NCBI RefSeq assembly: GCF_028769735.1
Contig: NC_088172.1
Span: forward strand, 74,052,631 to 74,116,630
Direction of reading: 5' to 3'
DNA from: Zonotrichia leucophrys gambelii
Taxonomy: Eukaryota > Chordata > Aves > Passeriformes > Passerellidae
DNA: 64,000 nt
Positions 49,312-63,700 of the stretch are shown in pieces (the stretch's first letter is position 1; each line of letters starts with the position of its first letter). The notes below the pieces were generated by a model, which saw only the letters and a list, made by a program, of their open reading frames with translations, made no database searches and had not been told where the DNA came from. The position numbers and the translations under genes were made by a program.

Positions 49312-51901
49312 CGAGCACTACCGGGCTTATAGGCTGCGGGGTTGCTTTGTATGGGCACCGCTTCTTAGTTTACTTCTGGATGGGAGTCCAAGAGGAGTGA
49401 AATAGACAGGACTGTTTCACGTTCTCACATGATACGTTGATTAAATGTTAAAAAAAGGAGAAATCTTATTTTCCTACTGGTGGAAAGGATAAACAGTTTA
49501 ATCTCTCTTGACCTTTATTCTAGTTTTGCTTTTTTCTTTGATGTAGTTATTAGTTGAATGGTTCCTTGTATATATCTACATCATCTCATAAATTTTATGG
49601 AAACGTGTCCCAGTTTCTGTTTAAGGGTTTTATTACAAAAAATATGATGTGCCTGATACCTGCACTGCCAACTTTTTTCAGTACTGAAGAAACATAGAGC
49701 AGTCTCTTCTGCTAATGTTTGTTTAGATCTTGCTAAAACTTTGCTAAACATGGTTCCATGCATTTTGCACATAGAGGGCTTTACTTCTCAAGGCAAGAAG
49801 CATGCAGATGAGTAGACCTTAACTTTTAAACATGATCTCCTGTTTCTGCCAGCTGGTCTATAAGCAAGGTCTGGTTGTTTACAGAAATATGGAAAGAGAG
49901 TACATGAGATAGAGAAGGAAGTTTATTTTGGCTTTTTAAGTAAGTTTGCTACTTAAGTTTGTAAGACTATTTCATTTTGGTGTTTTGAGGTAGGAGCCTG
50001 TAAGTGAACCCCAATATCTTTAATTGGATTGGATTACTAATTATAGTCCATGTGGATATATTTTGGTTGGATGCAGCCAGTAAGTCAAGTTCAAATAAGG
50101 GCCAAAGAAAAACTTCAGAGATAAGATGTCTCTGTTTCCTAGAAGGCTATGTGTATTGTTTGAATAACTCTTTTTTTTAGTCTGATGTGAGTGCATGGTG
50201 TGTGTGTAAACACAGATAATATTAGCAAGACTGTGCTGTTTTGGACAGTTTATTCTGTGCTGCATTGCTCTAACTAGGTTTGAATGGATTCAGTAATCTC
50301 CTTAGTTTCATAAATAGGTTCACAGGTAGTATTTCAGTGTTCTACTCCCTCATTTGTTCTGCATTTTGGGGGCACATTATGTGTTTTTGAGCAAAATGTT
50401 GCTATTGTAGGGGAAGTAGGTGAGAATTTGGACAGGTACTAGTTTTAACTTTGCTCCAGTTGAAGTAGATACAGTTATAAGGATTGGGAAGCATTGTTAT
50501 GTACTAGAAATTGTTGACTATTTGACATTGGAGCAAGTGCTTTGTGAAAGGGAAAACACTCTGATGTGTTTTTTAAAGTTTGACTCAAAACCACTCACTA
50601 GGGCTTTGCAGTTGTTTGTAATCCAAACTTCTGTTTGCAAGACACTGACCAGAAACCGTATCTGGACTTCCTACTGCATTTTGCAACAGCATATATCTGA
50701 AGTTTCTATTATAACAAAAAGATCCTTCAGACTCCTTGGAATTTGCCTAACATCCAGTGATTGTGTCCTTTCACTTTCTGGGTGCACGTTTTCCCACTTT
50801 AAAGAGACCTACTGAATAATAAATTCTTTGCCCAAGAAGTATGATTTGCTAAATAACTTCAAAGTACTCAATTGTTTTGGAAATTATGACCCACTGCTGA
50901 AGTGAACTGTGTTAAAATGCATTTGAAGTTTCCGTGCTGTTCTGAGAATGAAGATGATACAGTTTCTTATAACTGTGTGCTTACAGTTTCACTTTGTGCT
51001 GTTGATGCAGCAGGTGATGTGGACTTGGCAACATGGTAGCCTAGCTTTCCTTCAGTTTTGAAACAGAAACCTGACATTCTTTGGCAGCTTTCAAGGCTTG
51101 GGCATGCTGCTTCTTTAGTCCACACTGGAGAGTGAAGGAGCGTGGACATACACTGACTGAAAACTTCATGTGCCATGCTTCCATTTTGACATGGATAATG
51201 CATAAATGAATTGATTTCCTGAAAGTAAACAATTGTGTGAAAGTGACACACCATGCTATACTACATGTTTTGTATATAACAAAAGTCTTCTGTTCGCTTA
51301 TTTCCAACGAATAAAATAAACATTCTGTTCAAAATGTGCTATACTCCTCTTGTGAGCTACAGTAGCAATTCAAAAAGAGGGAATAGTTAAATGTGATCAT
51401 TTATGAGCTTTGTTTAAGTTAAAAGGTTGCTTAAATTTCCAGTATTTGTATGAACTTTACAACCCAGTTCTTTTTGAAGTACTGTCTTAAATAAGGAAAG
51501 ATTGCCAACCTAAGTGCCCTTTCAAATTATTCTAGGATATTAGATGAATTTGTGCTTTCTCAGATTGTCATTCTGTTAAGGATAGGCCCAGTAAGGATAG
51601 CATGGAAGAGGCAGGGGGTGCTTTCTAGCACAACGTGTAGCTCAGGAAGTTTTGCACTGCTTGTGAGGAAAGGTGTGGTTTCGGTGAGAAACTTGCTTGC
51701 CGACCAACGGGTTTTCTCTTTGCTGTACGGAAGAGACTTCCCCAGGATCACAGGGTCTTCTTGGTAAATAAATGTGTTGCACAAGTTACTCTTCTTGGCA
51801 ACAAGTTGTTGTGGTATAGAAAAGATTACTTTCTAAAGATAAGTTACACAATAGCTGGAAAAGCTGATTCAAGCTGTTTAAAAATTAATGTTAAAGACTG
51901 A

Positions 51902-51968
51902 GAAACAACAGCAAAAAACCCCAAAACAAACACCAAAAGCCCCCCAAAATTCCAACCCAACCCAAAAC
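51902..51968 (+). repeat. A/C-rich low-complexity tract in AKT3 intron 1
   Basis: Blocks of AAAACCCC, CAAAACAAACACC, GCCCCCC and CCAACCCAACCC with almost no T or G. The complementary strand is a G/T-rich run. Confidence 0.75.
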
Positions 51969-54900
51969 CTACCAGCAGATACTAAAACATTGAATGTGAA
52001 AGTTAACTTTTTGGGGTTTTTTTCTTAGCATAGAAAAATTAATCTTTGAAGTTTTGGTTTATACATTTATCTTGTGTAATTGTATGAACAACATTCTGGA
52101 CTCCCTGTAAGAGTTTATAAGTGAAACTTATTTAGGCAAATCACTAGTATGTCCTAATAGAAAAACTGCAAAAAAAAAAAAAATCCAAGAGTATACAAGG
52201 TGATTATTTGGTGTTTTATCCTTGTTCCATGACTCTAGATCAATAAGTATGGGTATTTATGATTCATGCCAAGGATTTAAAATAGATTGTTTTTTCCTTT
52301 ATTATTTAAAGATGTTGTTCAGGTGAAGTAGGAAGATATTGCAAAGTTAATACTTCCAAAATATCCCCCAAGATTTAATTACATTAAACGTTACAGTCAA
52401 GGAGAGTAAGCATATTTGGCTTTTGTAGGTGAAGGTGCTTACTTTTACTCAATTTAAATGATTCTTTGATTTTTGATACTGTTTGTGTCAACACTTATTA
52501 TGCTTAGGATAAATAATATATGTTGAAGCCATCTTGACCAATCTTCGTCTTCCACATATCTCTATGTGAGTGTCTGAGTGTGAGTCATACTAATCAAAAA
52601 TAGCAATAAGAACACATTGTTGCCCTGTGATTTTTTTTGTCTGTAATATCCTGACTAAATTAACAGTAGTGATTTTAAAATTCTCTTTAAGAATGCAACT
52701 GGGACCTCAATAATTTGTGTGCATGTCAGAATGATTTGACAGCATGGTTTGCCAAACTTCCCCGCATTGTCCATGTGACAAAGTTGTTTGGATGTCTCCT
52801 ATGGCAGGATCAGACCCTGCTTCAGCTTTAGATCAATGAAGATCTCACCACTGCCTTTTTGTAGGTGTGGAATGTCAGTGCCCCACAGTCAACAGCTTCT
52901 TGTACAGCTGGTTTGACACCACAGAATTAATGCAGTGGTTCTTGGTTGAGTCTCAGCAGTCCTGCAGAAAGTTTCTACCAACACACATTCATTTTTTCCT
53001 CTAAGTATTCATTGTGTTTCTTGAGATATGTAATTGTTGCAGCTTGCCTCATGAGATTTTTTTGAAATTATTATATCCTTCTCTAAATGTGTTGATACGC
53101 TTGAGACAGAGAATTAAGGTTGTACATGTGAGTTTCATGTAACATTTTCATATAACATTTGCCAAAGATCTTCACCTAGTGAGCTCTGCATCTGTGTGTA
53201 AGTTAGGGTTGTAGAGAGCTCCTTCTGTCCTTTGGAAATCCAGGTCTCAGGTTGATGAGAATAATGCATTTTGAGTGTGAACAGGCAGATCCAAAGGTTT
53301 TAGGTTAGAAGTTGATTATGTTCCAGTCATGTTGCAGTGTCAGGATTTGACAGTAGGTTCAGCAGTGTTTGGTTGCTCTGTAGAAAGGAATCACAGAGTT
53401 CATTCCTGTTACAAGACAATTCAGAATTTGATTTGTTCAATGTAGACATAATAAATATGTACTATGTAAAAGTTTAAAAGAAAGCTATTTGTATATATGT
53501 CACTGAACTTTTCTCATCTTTCATATTAATAGTTTGAGAACCTCTTTTTTTTTCTCAGTACTTTCTTGTTACTCATGAGGAGTTGGTGTATTTCTGGTTT
53601 TTATTCAGTGCTGCACTTGGTCTTTTATGCACAATACAGAGTTGTGTTGCAGAAAAGTTACCATCACAGAAATAATTTAATATGTGAGTTTAAAGGAACT
53701 TTGATTTGTACTTCTTGAGAGGTATCTTTTAAAATCTTTGCTAGAATGACTAGGAATTTCCAGATTCTTTGAAGTTTTGAAAATTAGGTTAGTTTTTTTT
53801 TTCCTGAGTCTGCTAGACGTAGAAAAGTAATTTTAGTTTGTTTTAAAAATATGGAAGTTCTGTTTATTTTTTCTTCATTGTTTGAGTATTTTCTAAACTA
53901 TATTTTTGAAGAGCAAAGGAACTTTGTCTCTAAAAGGCAAGGATTAGTATTCCTACATTAATCCTTGGCAAATTAAACTTATTACATGTGTTTTGAAGTG
54001 TTGAGTGAAATAACATGATCATAGTTGTGATATCCAGCCTAGCTGATATGACTTTTTCTGAGTCTCAAAACTTTCCCAAGATCATTGCCTCAGTAAATTT
54101 TTTTTTTAAGCATAATTTTTGCCCTCCCTTCATCTTTTCTACTTGAAATACATTCTTTGGTTACATTTCAGACGTACACTCTAGTAAGTTTTATCTCTGC
54201 TTCTGTCTGCTTTTCAGTTATTGTTTTATGTGATTTGAGCGGGCCAAAAAAGGATTAAAAGCATTTTTGTCAATAAACACAAGGCAAAACAATGGGTTGT
54301 TAATGTTTCACATGGGATTCTAAAGAAACAATTTAGTTACATTTAGAAACTTCCTTTATACCTTGGTAAACAAAGGCAAGGGTGGCTTTGTTCACCTTGC
54401 TTTAATTATACCTTTGTCCCTTAAAATAACTTGCTTTGTCATTGTAATAGGAAATAAAATACAGAGTGATGGTTTCTTTCCTGATAAACTTAATCAGTTG
54501 CAGAATCTAAATAAAACATCTAACTTGTATGTTAATATTTCAGTGTGCCTCCATTCTCCTAACTGGGCTTATCTAAGCATATATTAGTTATCTGGGGCTT
54601 TTTGACATACTGAAAGTGAAAATAAACCACTGCAAATATTAAGCATACATGTAAGCATGCATTAGAATGAGCTATTTATGTTTTCCAAAGTATGTTGGTT
54701 TTCCTTACCACAAGGTGTAGGCAGTGCCAGTTTCCTATCATGTCCCTCATTATTCCAAATCAAAACTTACAAAATAAAGTTGTTACAAGTAAATTTCTTA
54801 TACCAATTTTCTTAAAGTTCATTGAGGCTTTTGGGATTAAATGTAGTTTAAAAAGAATTTGCAATGCCTGTCATGGAGTATCTTTGGATATTTTATATTA

Positions 54901-56810
54901 GTTTTAAAAACTGTAAATATGTCTACTTACAAAGTATTTAAGGTATCTTTCAGAATTTTAATCACATGTACATGAAGTTTACAATTTTATAAATTTAAGA
55001 TCTATTTTCTTTAAATAATGATTTTTTGTTAATTTCTTAATTTCTTAGTCTTGTCAAATCAGTTCCTATTTTGTGTTGGTTTGATATTATGGTTTTTTTA
55101 ATATTTCTTTTTTCAATTTTTAATTGACATAATAAGTTGGACACGTACTGTGTGCCTAGAGGTTCCTTTTTCCTCAGTCTAAGTTGAGATAGTATTTAAA
55201 TGAGTCAGTATAGCCAGAATTCCAGAATAGGTAGTTCATAAAAGCATGCATAAATACTTCATACTCTTTAGATAAAGCACTGCCCTGAATGTGATTCTTC
55301 CATTAACTATATAGTCTATTTTGATTTAGCAAGTTTTGTAGCAATCTCTGTTCTGTCTTTTGTGTAATTTTTGATGATGTGCAGTATATCCTCTAATTGT
55401 TTGGCCAGCTTTGCTAGGGGAGGAGGATATACATGTGGTTTTCATATAAATAAAGCCTGGATTTCAGCTTCCATTCCTAAAGATAACTCTGGTTTTAGTT
55501 GAGAGCCTTGACATTTTGAATTCCTTGCTCTGGGAGTGCAACCTGCTTTGGAAACAGTTACAGCCTGCTCGGCTGTTTGGGAGGAGTCAAACTCAAGTTT
55601 GAGAAGAACTCCTAATAGCTTCATCTGCTACAAAGAAAAGAGCCCCCAAAGCAAGGAAAGAAACGTGTGTGATGGAAGCCACTGAGAACTGCTTTTTTTG
55701 GGGATGTGTGTATTGTGTGCATGCACAAAATGATTCAATTACTTTTCTGAAAAATAAGGAGATAGAGATGATGAGATTTGGCTCTGATTACATGGGGGAC
55801 CAAAGAATCTCAGTGAGTCAGACAAGGGGAATCAGAAAGGTTCGCTTACTGTTCTTTTCTCCCCAAACATTTTACTAAACTTGTAAAAAGGGAAAATGGT
55901 AGTACTCATTTATTAAGAGAACAAGGTTGGACGATTCACTGAGTTGATAATGGTAGAAGAAGTTGTGGGGATCATTTCTGGAAGCACTGAACTTGATGCT
56001 GCTGGTATCTCTCTGGTAACTTTAGTTGGTAAATGTGAGAGTTTCTGTTTTTTCTCAGCTCCAAAATTGTTGAAAGTAGAAGCCTTTGTTTATGAAAGTT
56101 CTTACAACAGAGAACTGAATCATACAATTTACACTGAATTTATGGGTGCTGTCTTCTTTACTCAGCTGTCTCTTGTCATGGGGAGAATGGGAAGATGCCC
56201 AGATTTCAAAGGAGTCTTGTCTGTTCTTATGAATCTCGATGCTAATCCACTTGCACATAGTGGTTGTTAAGTGTAGACCTGAAACACAGCTTTTAGTTCC
56301 TCTCCTTGGAAGGGATTTCTTTCCTTCTCGCTATTCACCAGGTCTCTGTAGGTAGCTGACTGCTGTGATGGGCATGAGAGCCTCCTTTAATTTAAAAACA
56401 GGAGCTGGGGAAAAGCTGGCTTTCTACTGAATGGTCCATTGCTCATTTTAATTGTTGATTTCATAGTTCCCATATGGTAGCATCATGAAGTAAGATGGTT
56501 CTTCTCTGTATTGCTGATATTCTTAAAGTTCAAGATGAAAGCTGAAAAGGTATTGGGTAGTTTTTACCATGGCTCAGGGAAACTATGAACCTTGGCATAG
56601 GGATCTAGAACTCTGTTGGTTGTAGTAGTGTCTGGTTAATCTTTGGTCAGAAAGTTGCCTTTGAAACCTTTACAGCTAGGAGGAGCTTAAAAGTATAATA
56701 CTAGATAATTGTTTTATCTCACACTACAAAAGTGGCTTAATAACTTCCTGAAGAAAAAAAGGAAAAGTTGTGCATTTTTAATGAGATAAAACCCCCCACC
56801 AGATGTTTGC

Positions 56811-56907
56811 ATAGAGTCATGGAATCATTTAGGCTGGAAAAGATCTTTCCAATTGCTAACCTAATACTGCCAAGTCTACCACTAAACTGTGTCCCTAAAT
56901 TCTTCAC
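56811..56907 (-). mobile_element. CR1 LINE 3' fragment in AKT3 intron 1, minus orientation
   Basis: CATAGAGTCATGGAATCATTTAGGCTGGAAAAGATC features are followed by CTAATACTGCCAAGTCTACC and a CTAAACTGTGTCCCTAAATTC block, the standard reverse-orientation CR1 3' end of birds. About 100 bases remain. It lies antisense to AKT3. Confidence 0.88.
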
Positions 56908-59007
56908 ATCATTGATTGTAATGGAGTAAATTTTTACACCTGCATCATAAAGTATGCTGACAGTGGGTTCTTGTATGTATTGTGCATACACATGACTATC
57001 TGATCCTGTCTGCAGAATACACACAGTATATTGTTGGGAAAATATTTTCCAAGTTTGATAAGATACAAAAAAGTGGGGGAAAAAAAGTAAATCTGAGGTG
57101 TTCTCTAGTTGCTGGAAAATGTATAAGAACAAGTCAAGGTCTTCCCTGTAGGAAACAGCTGTGATGCAAAGCATTGTCAGATTCAGTTCTAACATATTTT
57201 TCTCCTGTTTCTGTAGGTTCATCCTACATAGCAGTAAGGTAAACTGTAAAAATTACTGCATACTGGCTGCTGAAACTTCAAGTGCATTGGGAGAGCAGAG
57301 TTGATTGCTAACAAGTATTTCAATTCTATGCCAGATGTGCAGAATAAACATTTCTGTAGCTTTTCTTGATGTAGTTGAACTTTGGATGAAATGCTGTTTT
57401 CATGTGAAAATTCCTTTACCTCTAAACTCCTTTACCTTTATACACAATTCTTTGTTACATCTTTAGGAAAGGCTTTTGTGAGACTGTTTTTCACTATAAG
57501 GGCAGTTTTGGTCGTGATAAGAAGTAGTTCTCAAAATTCTGCTCTTCTGGAGCATTGTTGAATGACTTCTAGAGTAAAGGAGTACAGCTTTTAGAAAGGC
57601 TCAAAGGCATTTAATAAGGGATAATATTACAGATGCTTACAAATGGCTTCTTGAAAGTGTAGTGTGCACATACAACCTTTATTTTCATTAGCTTTTTAAT
57701 GCTTTGATTTATCTCCTTCAGCGTTCTGTGTAATTCAGCTTGACTTTTAATTACCCAGTAATGGAGCAATCAATACAACCATGGAACTGTTGGTAATTTT
57801 AAGGTTGTTTCTGGTAATACTGTGAAGCTAAACTGGGGATAGTGCAGTTAATTTTATCACCATATTTATGTGATTTTTGTATTTTGGGGATTTTGTTCAG
57901 AATTTAGTAAAGCAGTACGTGTAATGGGTGGGATGCAAGCCTACAGACACATTGGGTTTGTTTCAGGCACTGTCTGACATGAAAGTTGGTCATAGATCAG
58001 ATTTTGATTATGTAACACTAACTTATTTGTAATCAGTGGGTAAATAGGGAGCTTCAGGCATGAATTCATTCATAAATCATGGACTGATTGATCAGTCTGT
58101 GGGCAGTAAAGATTATTGCTACTTAGTACAGAAGTTAATTTCTTATAGCTGTGTCTTTACCAATAAGAATAAATCATTGCAATGTTCAGAAGTGCACACC
58201 AAAATTGGAAAGTTCATGAAATTTGCCAAAAGGGTAAAATATATTCCAGAATATGCCATCCCAAGGTAAATACTGAGTGTTACATTGCTTCTTGTGTTTT
58301 TGTAGCTTGGAAAAAACCCAAACAACTGTGATTACTTTCAAGGAATGCAATGAAAGTCTTGTAGAAAACTGAACTTAGGTTGGGTATTTGGAAATTGACG
58401 TGCTTACACTTCTTAGAACAGCTGCTCTTAGGTCACAGTTGTTTGACACCCACCTCTGGGCTTTGTAAAGATTTATGCGTTTGTAATAAGAGCTGATGCT
58501 GCGCTGCAGTGATCCAGAACGGCGGAACAGCAGCCTGCTTTCAGGCACGTGTCTTAATCTGTCAGATCTCTTTTCATGCACAGCTGATAGACTTGCTTAT
58601 CTCGTTTAAAGCATGCAAACAAAAGTTCTGAAAATGTCTGACCCAGAAATTAGCTCTCACATTAGTAAGGTGCAGGATGTGGAAATGCCTGCTTTGGTTA
58701 TTTCTGCTGTACTGGCTTGTGCATAATATGAAACCTGAGCAGCTAAAGTTAGATCAATTGGCATCACTAAAGCATTCTCATGTCCTTCCAAAATGCACAT
58801 AACATTTTCTTTTAGCTTTTATGAAAGCTTAAACAGCGTGTGTTTCTCTAGACCCAGGTGTGGTGTCCTGCTGCCCACGACAGGGTGTGATGCCAATGCC
58901 AAAGGCTGTGTGTCACCTGCAGGTCTCACTGCCGTGTCTGCCAGTGCCATGGGGATGTCTCAGAGGCACAATAGTCCATATCACTTCAACTTTGCAGTTT
59001 TAATGAG

Positions 59008-59112
59008 TTTAACATTTTTACTTTTATGATTTTTATTACTTTTAAATTACTTTTTAATAATTAACATTATTACTTTTATGATATACTTTTGTGATTTTTA
59101 CTTTTATGCAGA
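59008..59112 (+). repeat. Degenerate ACTTTTATGA repeat in AKT3 intron 1
   Basis: TTTTTACTTTTATGATTTTTATTAC-type pieces recur four to five times in about 100 bases. The run ends in CTTTTATGCAG, an acceptor-like sequence without a recognised exon. Confidence 0.6.
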
Positions 59113-60571
59113 ACAAAATACTGAGTGTTTTTTAAAAAAATAGTTTAGCGAAAGTAAGGCTTAAATGAGCACACTAGTGTGTTTCTGTAAAATCGAGTAG
59201 TGCTATATTTTTGTTGCATACACCTGAAAAAGTACTCATGCCAAGTTTTATTTTGCATGTTACACTATTCTTTCAGAAGTAGCCTTCCATCTAGTTGCTG
59301 TGTAATGCAAATACATGTATTTCAAATGATAAATAAGAAGTAATCTGTATGTCTATAATGGTTCTGGTTTTGGTTTGTACTTGATTGTAATAAAAAAAAC
59401 TGATTTCCCAGTGCTTTCTTCATTCATTTGTTGCACAGATTGCTTCTAGCCCAGTCAGATTTGTTTCTTTCCTGTTTACATTTTTTGGTCAGTCTACTAA
59501 ATGGATATGTATGGGCTGCATTTGACAGCACTAACCTTGTGTGGGGCTTGCTGTTCTGTGTCACCACTGTGTACATGTGTGCTCCTGTGCAGGGCTGTGC
59601 AAGGGTGTTCCTCCACCATCAGAGAAATCCCATTTCTTGGCTTCCCACACTTTTCTGGATGAGCATTATTTGAATGCTTCTATTTATTTTGAAGGCTGGA
59701 GGGGAAAGGCAGTTTGCTGGCAAAAGGAAACATCTCTGGCCTCTGGCTTCTCTTTTTACTTAAGTGTAGTCCTGTTTATCTCCTATTCACAGCTTTTAGG
59801 TACTTTGGTAGTGAGGTGGTCAAAAGAGATGGTTGTGGCTTCTGAGAGTGGCATGTCCTGTTCCAGGACTAACTTCCCCTTCTCTGCCCTGCAGGCTGAG
59901 GTTTGTAGGGAAAAGAGCACCCTTGTCACTGCCTGGCTAAAAGCTTTGAAAGAATGTGCACTCCTTCTTTTTATAAACTGAACATTTGAGGGTGTTTTTG
60001 GTTAATTTGTTTAAGAAGTTGTCTTTCTGTTTGTGTACTTGGAGGTGATGCTGTTTTTGAAAAACTCTTGTATCTTCAGGGTTTGTATTGGCTATAATAA
60101 AATTATTGTGGAAGTGGCAAGGAAATAACCTTAATTCCATTTTCTTACACTCTTAATGTGATTGTAGATAGCCATAATAGAGGAAGCACTTGTCCATTGC
60201 ATGGGTTCTGAAAGCTGTGGGAGCAGGGAAAGCTCCTGTGTGTTCAGAGTTGGGTTTTTGAAGCAGGACCGGCAGCCTTTCATTTAACAGCATCCTGTGC
60301 ATTAGTACAAGAGAATTCTGCTGTGTGCCTTTTATAAAAGTACCATATGACTTAAATTTTAACACATTCTGCTGCTTTTTAGTATGGTAGTGTTCATGGA
60401 AAATGTGCTGTAAGACTAGAAACATGATTGTGTTATACAGTTAATTAAAAATAAAGGCAGATTTTTAATATGAGCTCAGTCAGTGAAATACATCAACAAA
60501 GACTTTTTTGTTGGCTGTCAAGTGAGAAAAACAGAAAAGACTCAAATTCTTTCTCTAATATTTCCTTCCAG

Positions 60572-60726
60572 TCTGACTCATCAGTAGAAATTGTGAAGAG
60601 CTGCAGAAGAGAAGCCAAGCAGACAAGCTGATAACTCAAAGAAATACTCTTTTGAGTTTGGGGTTCAGAGTGGAGTCATCATGAGCGATGTTACCATTGT
60701 GAAGGAAGGCTGGGTACAGAAGAGGG
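60572..60726 (+). CDS. AKT3: AKT3 exon 2: end of the 5' UTR and first coding exon (coding part 60681-60726)
   Basis: AKT3 is a PIP3-recruited serine/threonine kinase of the PI3K-AKT-mTOR pathway. It acts at the plasma membrane and in the cytosol and is prominent in brain. The ATG at 60681 opens MSDVTIVKEGWVQKR plus the first base of a Gly codon, the start of the PH domain. Thr5, Val12 and Gln13 separate it from AKT1 (MSDVAIVKEGWLHKRG) and AKT2 (MNEVSVIKEGWLHKRG). Lys14, a phosphoinositide-contacting residue of the family, is present; Glu17 would be in the next exon. The acceptor is a pyrimidine tract ending CCAG at 60568-60571, and the donor is G|GTAAGT at 60727. The start is firm: it is the first ATG of the exon, A is at -3, and an in-frame TGA lies upstream at 60594-60596. 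About 460 further residues of the roughly 479-residue protein lie beyond the window. Confidence 0.97.
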
Positions 60727-63700
60727 GTAAGTTCTGCCTTTGCATGGAAAGTGCTTTCTAATGTCTCCTATACCGTATGCAATGGTGTCACATGGTTACA
60801 CAGATGAATGTTCTTGATTTATCTTCTGGTCTGGAGCAGGCTAATCTGACCATTTGGTCAGATTCAGGCCTTGTTGGTATTAATGTGTCACCCTCAGAAG
60901 TGCCCCTGTTTGTGGGGGTGGCTGGCAGTGCAGAGGAAGTTGGACTCAGTCATTCCCTCTTCACCTTGGACCTTGTTGCTGCTGCTGTTGTTACCTGTGC
61001 ATCAGAATAAGCTGCCTGTTGTGGCAGCTGGAAGAGGCACTAATAGAGCTGTGCACTCTAAGGTTGTCTGGAAGCTGCTGCAGATGTGACACTTTGTGGG
61101 AAATTTCCTAGATGCCAGAATCATTCAGTGTGGCTCAGCTTGTATTACAGATGCAAGTAGTCCCAGTAAAATCAACATAATACTTGCATAAAGCTCAGCA
61201 TACACCTCATTACTCAGCAGACCTGGAAGCCATATGATTAAAGAATATGTTCTTAACTATAAGCCAGTATAAAGTATGATTTTCTGTTATATTTGAATTC
61301 CTGTGAATTCTTGAGATGTCTCTTTAAATTGTTTCACCATGTGATTTGCAAATTTGGGGAGGTTGCTGTATGTTCAGCTTTGAATGTGAAACCTCTAGAA
61401 ATATCTGGCATTCATATCATGTGATGAACTTTGGATGAAATCTTCCATGCTTCATGCTGCTCTGCTTTAGGTTGTGGTTGCACACATGATTATTTTCAAA
61501 AAAATATAACTTCTCTCACAGAGAGGGGGTGATCTGGATTTTAGGGTGATTTATGCCATGAGTTTCTGTGATCCTAGCCCAGAAAGATTAGACTGAAATA
61601 GTGGGAACGAAATTACCCTTTAATTTACAAAGAAATGCTTTGCTTCAATAGCAGTGTGTGAAGACAAAGATCATTATTAGATTTGTTATTGCAGATTGAC
61701 ATTAAATGTCAGGGAAGGCAAGATAATGAGGGAAAAAGTTTATTATTCTTCTATTATTCTTGCATAAATTGTATTTCAGGAAGCATTATGGGTATTGTAA
61801 ATGAAAATGAGCTAAACCATGTTAAGCTTAAGGCCTACTTCCTATTTTGGAGTATATACCTGTATTTATAACAAATAATATTTTATATGACAGGAACTAT
61901 TTAAATTTTAAAATTATTTTCCTTTCCACCTTGTTGATAGTTACTCAATTTGGAGATCTGATTTCCTTTTTTGATTATTTAATATAAATTTCTTTCAAAT
62001 GTATTTGAATGGCTAGGATGCTCCAAATAATTTTATTTTACATGACATCAGTTCCTTCAGGTAATATTGCTCATTCTTATTACAACTGCTGCGAACTCTG
62101 TGAGCACTGGATATGCATATATTAATTACTGGGATCCAGAAATGGACACTGAAATTCAATGTCTTAATATTTGAAATTCTGAAATGTTAAATAAAGGTTT
62201 TTTTTCTTACCCTGTTTTACTATCAATTAATTGAAGAAAAGGACACCAAGTTGACATTTTGAGGTCAATTTTATTAATAATTGTTTTCTTTTCCAATTAA
62301 AGACATTTCATGGCATGCATTTGTCCTTATCATGAATAACTTTGAATTTATCTTTTTCTTTGTGCTATACATAACTGTGTAGGTTTTAGTGGAAATTTTT
62401 CTAATTGCATCTAATACCATCCTTAATTTTCTTTGTCTGATTTGTTCTGGTTGTTGGTGGGTTAAAGTGTTTCTTTTGTTTGCTTCTGAAAGCAAAAGGA
62501 AAAGCATGGTCGTGTTTCACAATGCTAAGAATTTGTAAGCATTTAATTCAATGGTCATACATTTCATATGTAATGACAGCTTTTACTCTGACCTTGTTCT
62601 GGAGCGAGAAAATCAAAGTTGCTAAGTGCATTTGTTAAATTTTGCTAAGAAAAAGTATCCAACTTTAATCTATATTCTGAGAATACGCTCGGTAAACGCT
62701 TACTTTGGCAGCTAAATTTTCTCTGTCTGTGTAAAGAAGCATCGTGGGATTGGGTAAAGCTGTCTTGCTTCCACAAGTGATCATTCTGTTACAGTTTGGA
62801 AGTGAATTCTTTGATCATCAGCCCTTGCTAGGCATTGGCTCAGTTCACAGGCAGGTTTTGGTAGGTACGAGCCACGTTCTACTGGAGAAGGGCGACTGTG
62901 GGATCTCTTCTCCAGGCAGACACTGAGTGAATTCCAGCCCCAGTTACTGGTCCTTTGGACAGCCCCGAGCCAAGTGTATCCTGCAACACAAATTTCTGAG
63001 ACCCCAGACTGAATGTATCTAGAAATAAACGTTGTAACCCTTCCTGCTGGGAACTTAGGGGCTTGGGCTGCATCACTTGACAGATCTGTTTCTGTTGTGC
63101 TGAATTATTTGGTCATGTGACTATAGCCCTGGACCTCTTAAAATTGTCCCCTTCAGCACTCAGTATGGTTTGTGATACAAGGAAAGGGAAAAAAAAATCC
63201 AACTTCTTTTTGTGATTCACAACCCAGTCAGGAATATGAGGATGACTTGAAGGTATTGGGATGAAAAATGGTTTTGAGGAGCTGTCTGATGAGATGGGCC
63301 ATTACAAAGGCAAGTTAGGTGAAGTCGATGTAGAAATGAGAGGGGAGGACTAAAAATAGAGCTGGGGATTGCTCTCTGAATTGAGACTCTGCTAGAGAGA
63401 GGCTAGGGAAGGGTAGGGTAGGGTATGTTAGGGTAGAAAGGCTAGGGTATGTTAGGGCACCATGAATGGCTGTGAAATGCAGTGAAAAGATGTTTGCTTT
63501 ATTGTTATTCTTAGTGCTGTATCCATGTCAGTAATAGAGGGCTGAGGGCTGTTGAGCACTAAAGCCATGTAGCCTCACATCTGACTCTTCAAAGACCTAT
63601 TTTTCTGTCTGCTTAAATGAGGCACCCATTAAAGTATTAATGTTTTACTCAAAGTCAAGAAATGGCAGAATTAAGTTTTTTTGAGACTGATCATACTTGG

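Larger units (their letters stand above)
48440..60571 (+). other. AKT3: AKT3 intron 1 (left edge depends on donor choice)
   Basis: The intron spans about 12.1 kb between the CpG-island exon and the start-codon exon. Its first 0.8 kb is the downstream half of the CpG island. From about 49.3 kb it is AT-rich, single-copy-looking sequence. It holds an A/C-rich tract (51902-51968), a CR1 remnant (56811-56907) and a degenerate ACTTTTATGA-type repeat (59008-59112). Open frames in it are short and resemble no family I know. The 3' end has a good pyrimidine tract and AG at 60570-60571. Confidence 0.8.

Noticed and set aside
58060..58265. Possible exon in AKT3 intron 1 ending at CCAAG|GTAAAT
   Set aside because: The donor is good but the upstream acceptor is poor, the peptide is unrecognised, and insertion before the AKT3 start codon would not extend the kinase because of the in-frame stop at 60594.
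60777..61089. Open frames just after AKT3 exon 2
   Set aside because: The consensus donor at 60727 and the known exon structure of AKT3 make this intron; the translations do not match the PH domain.
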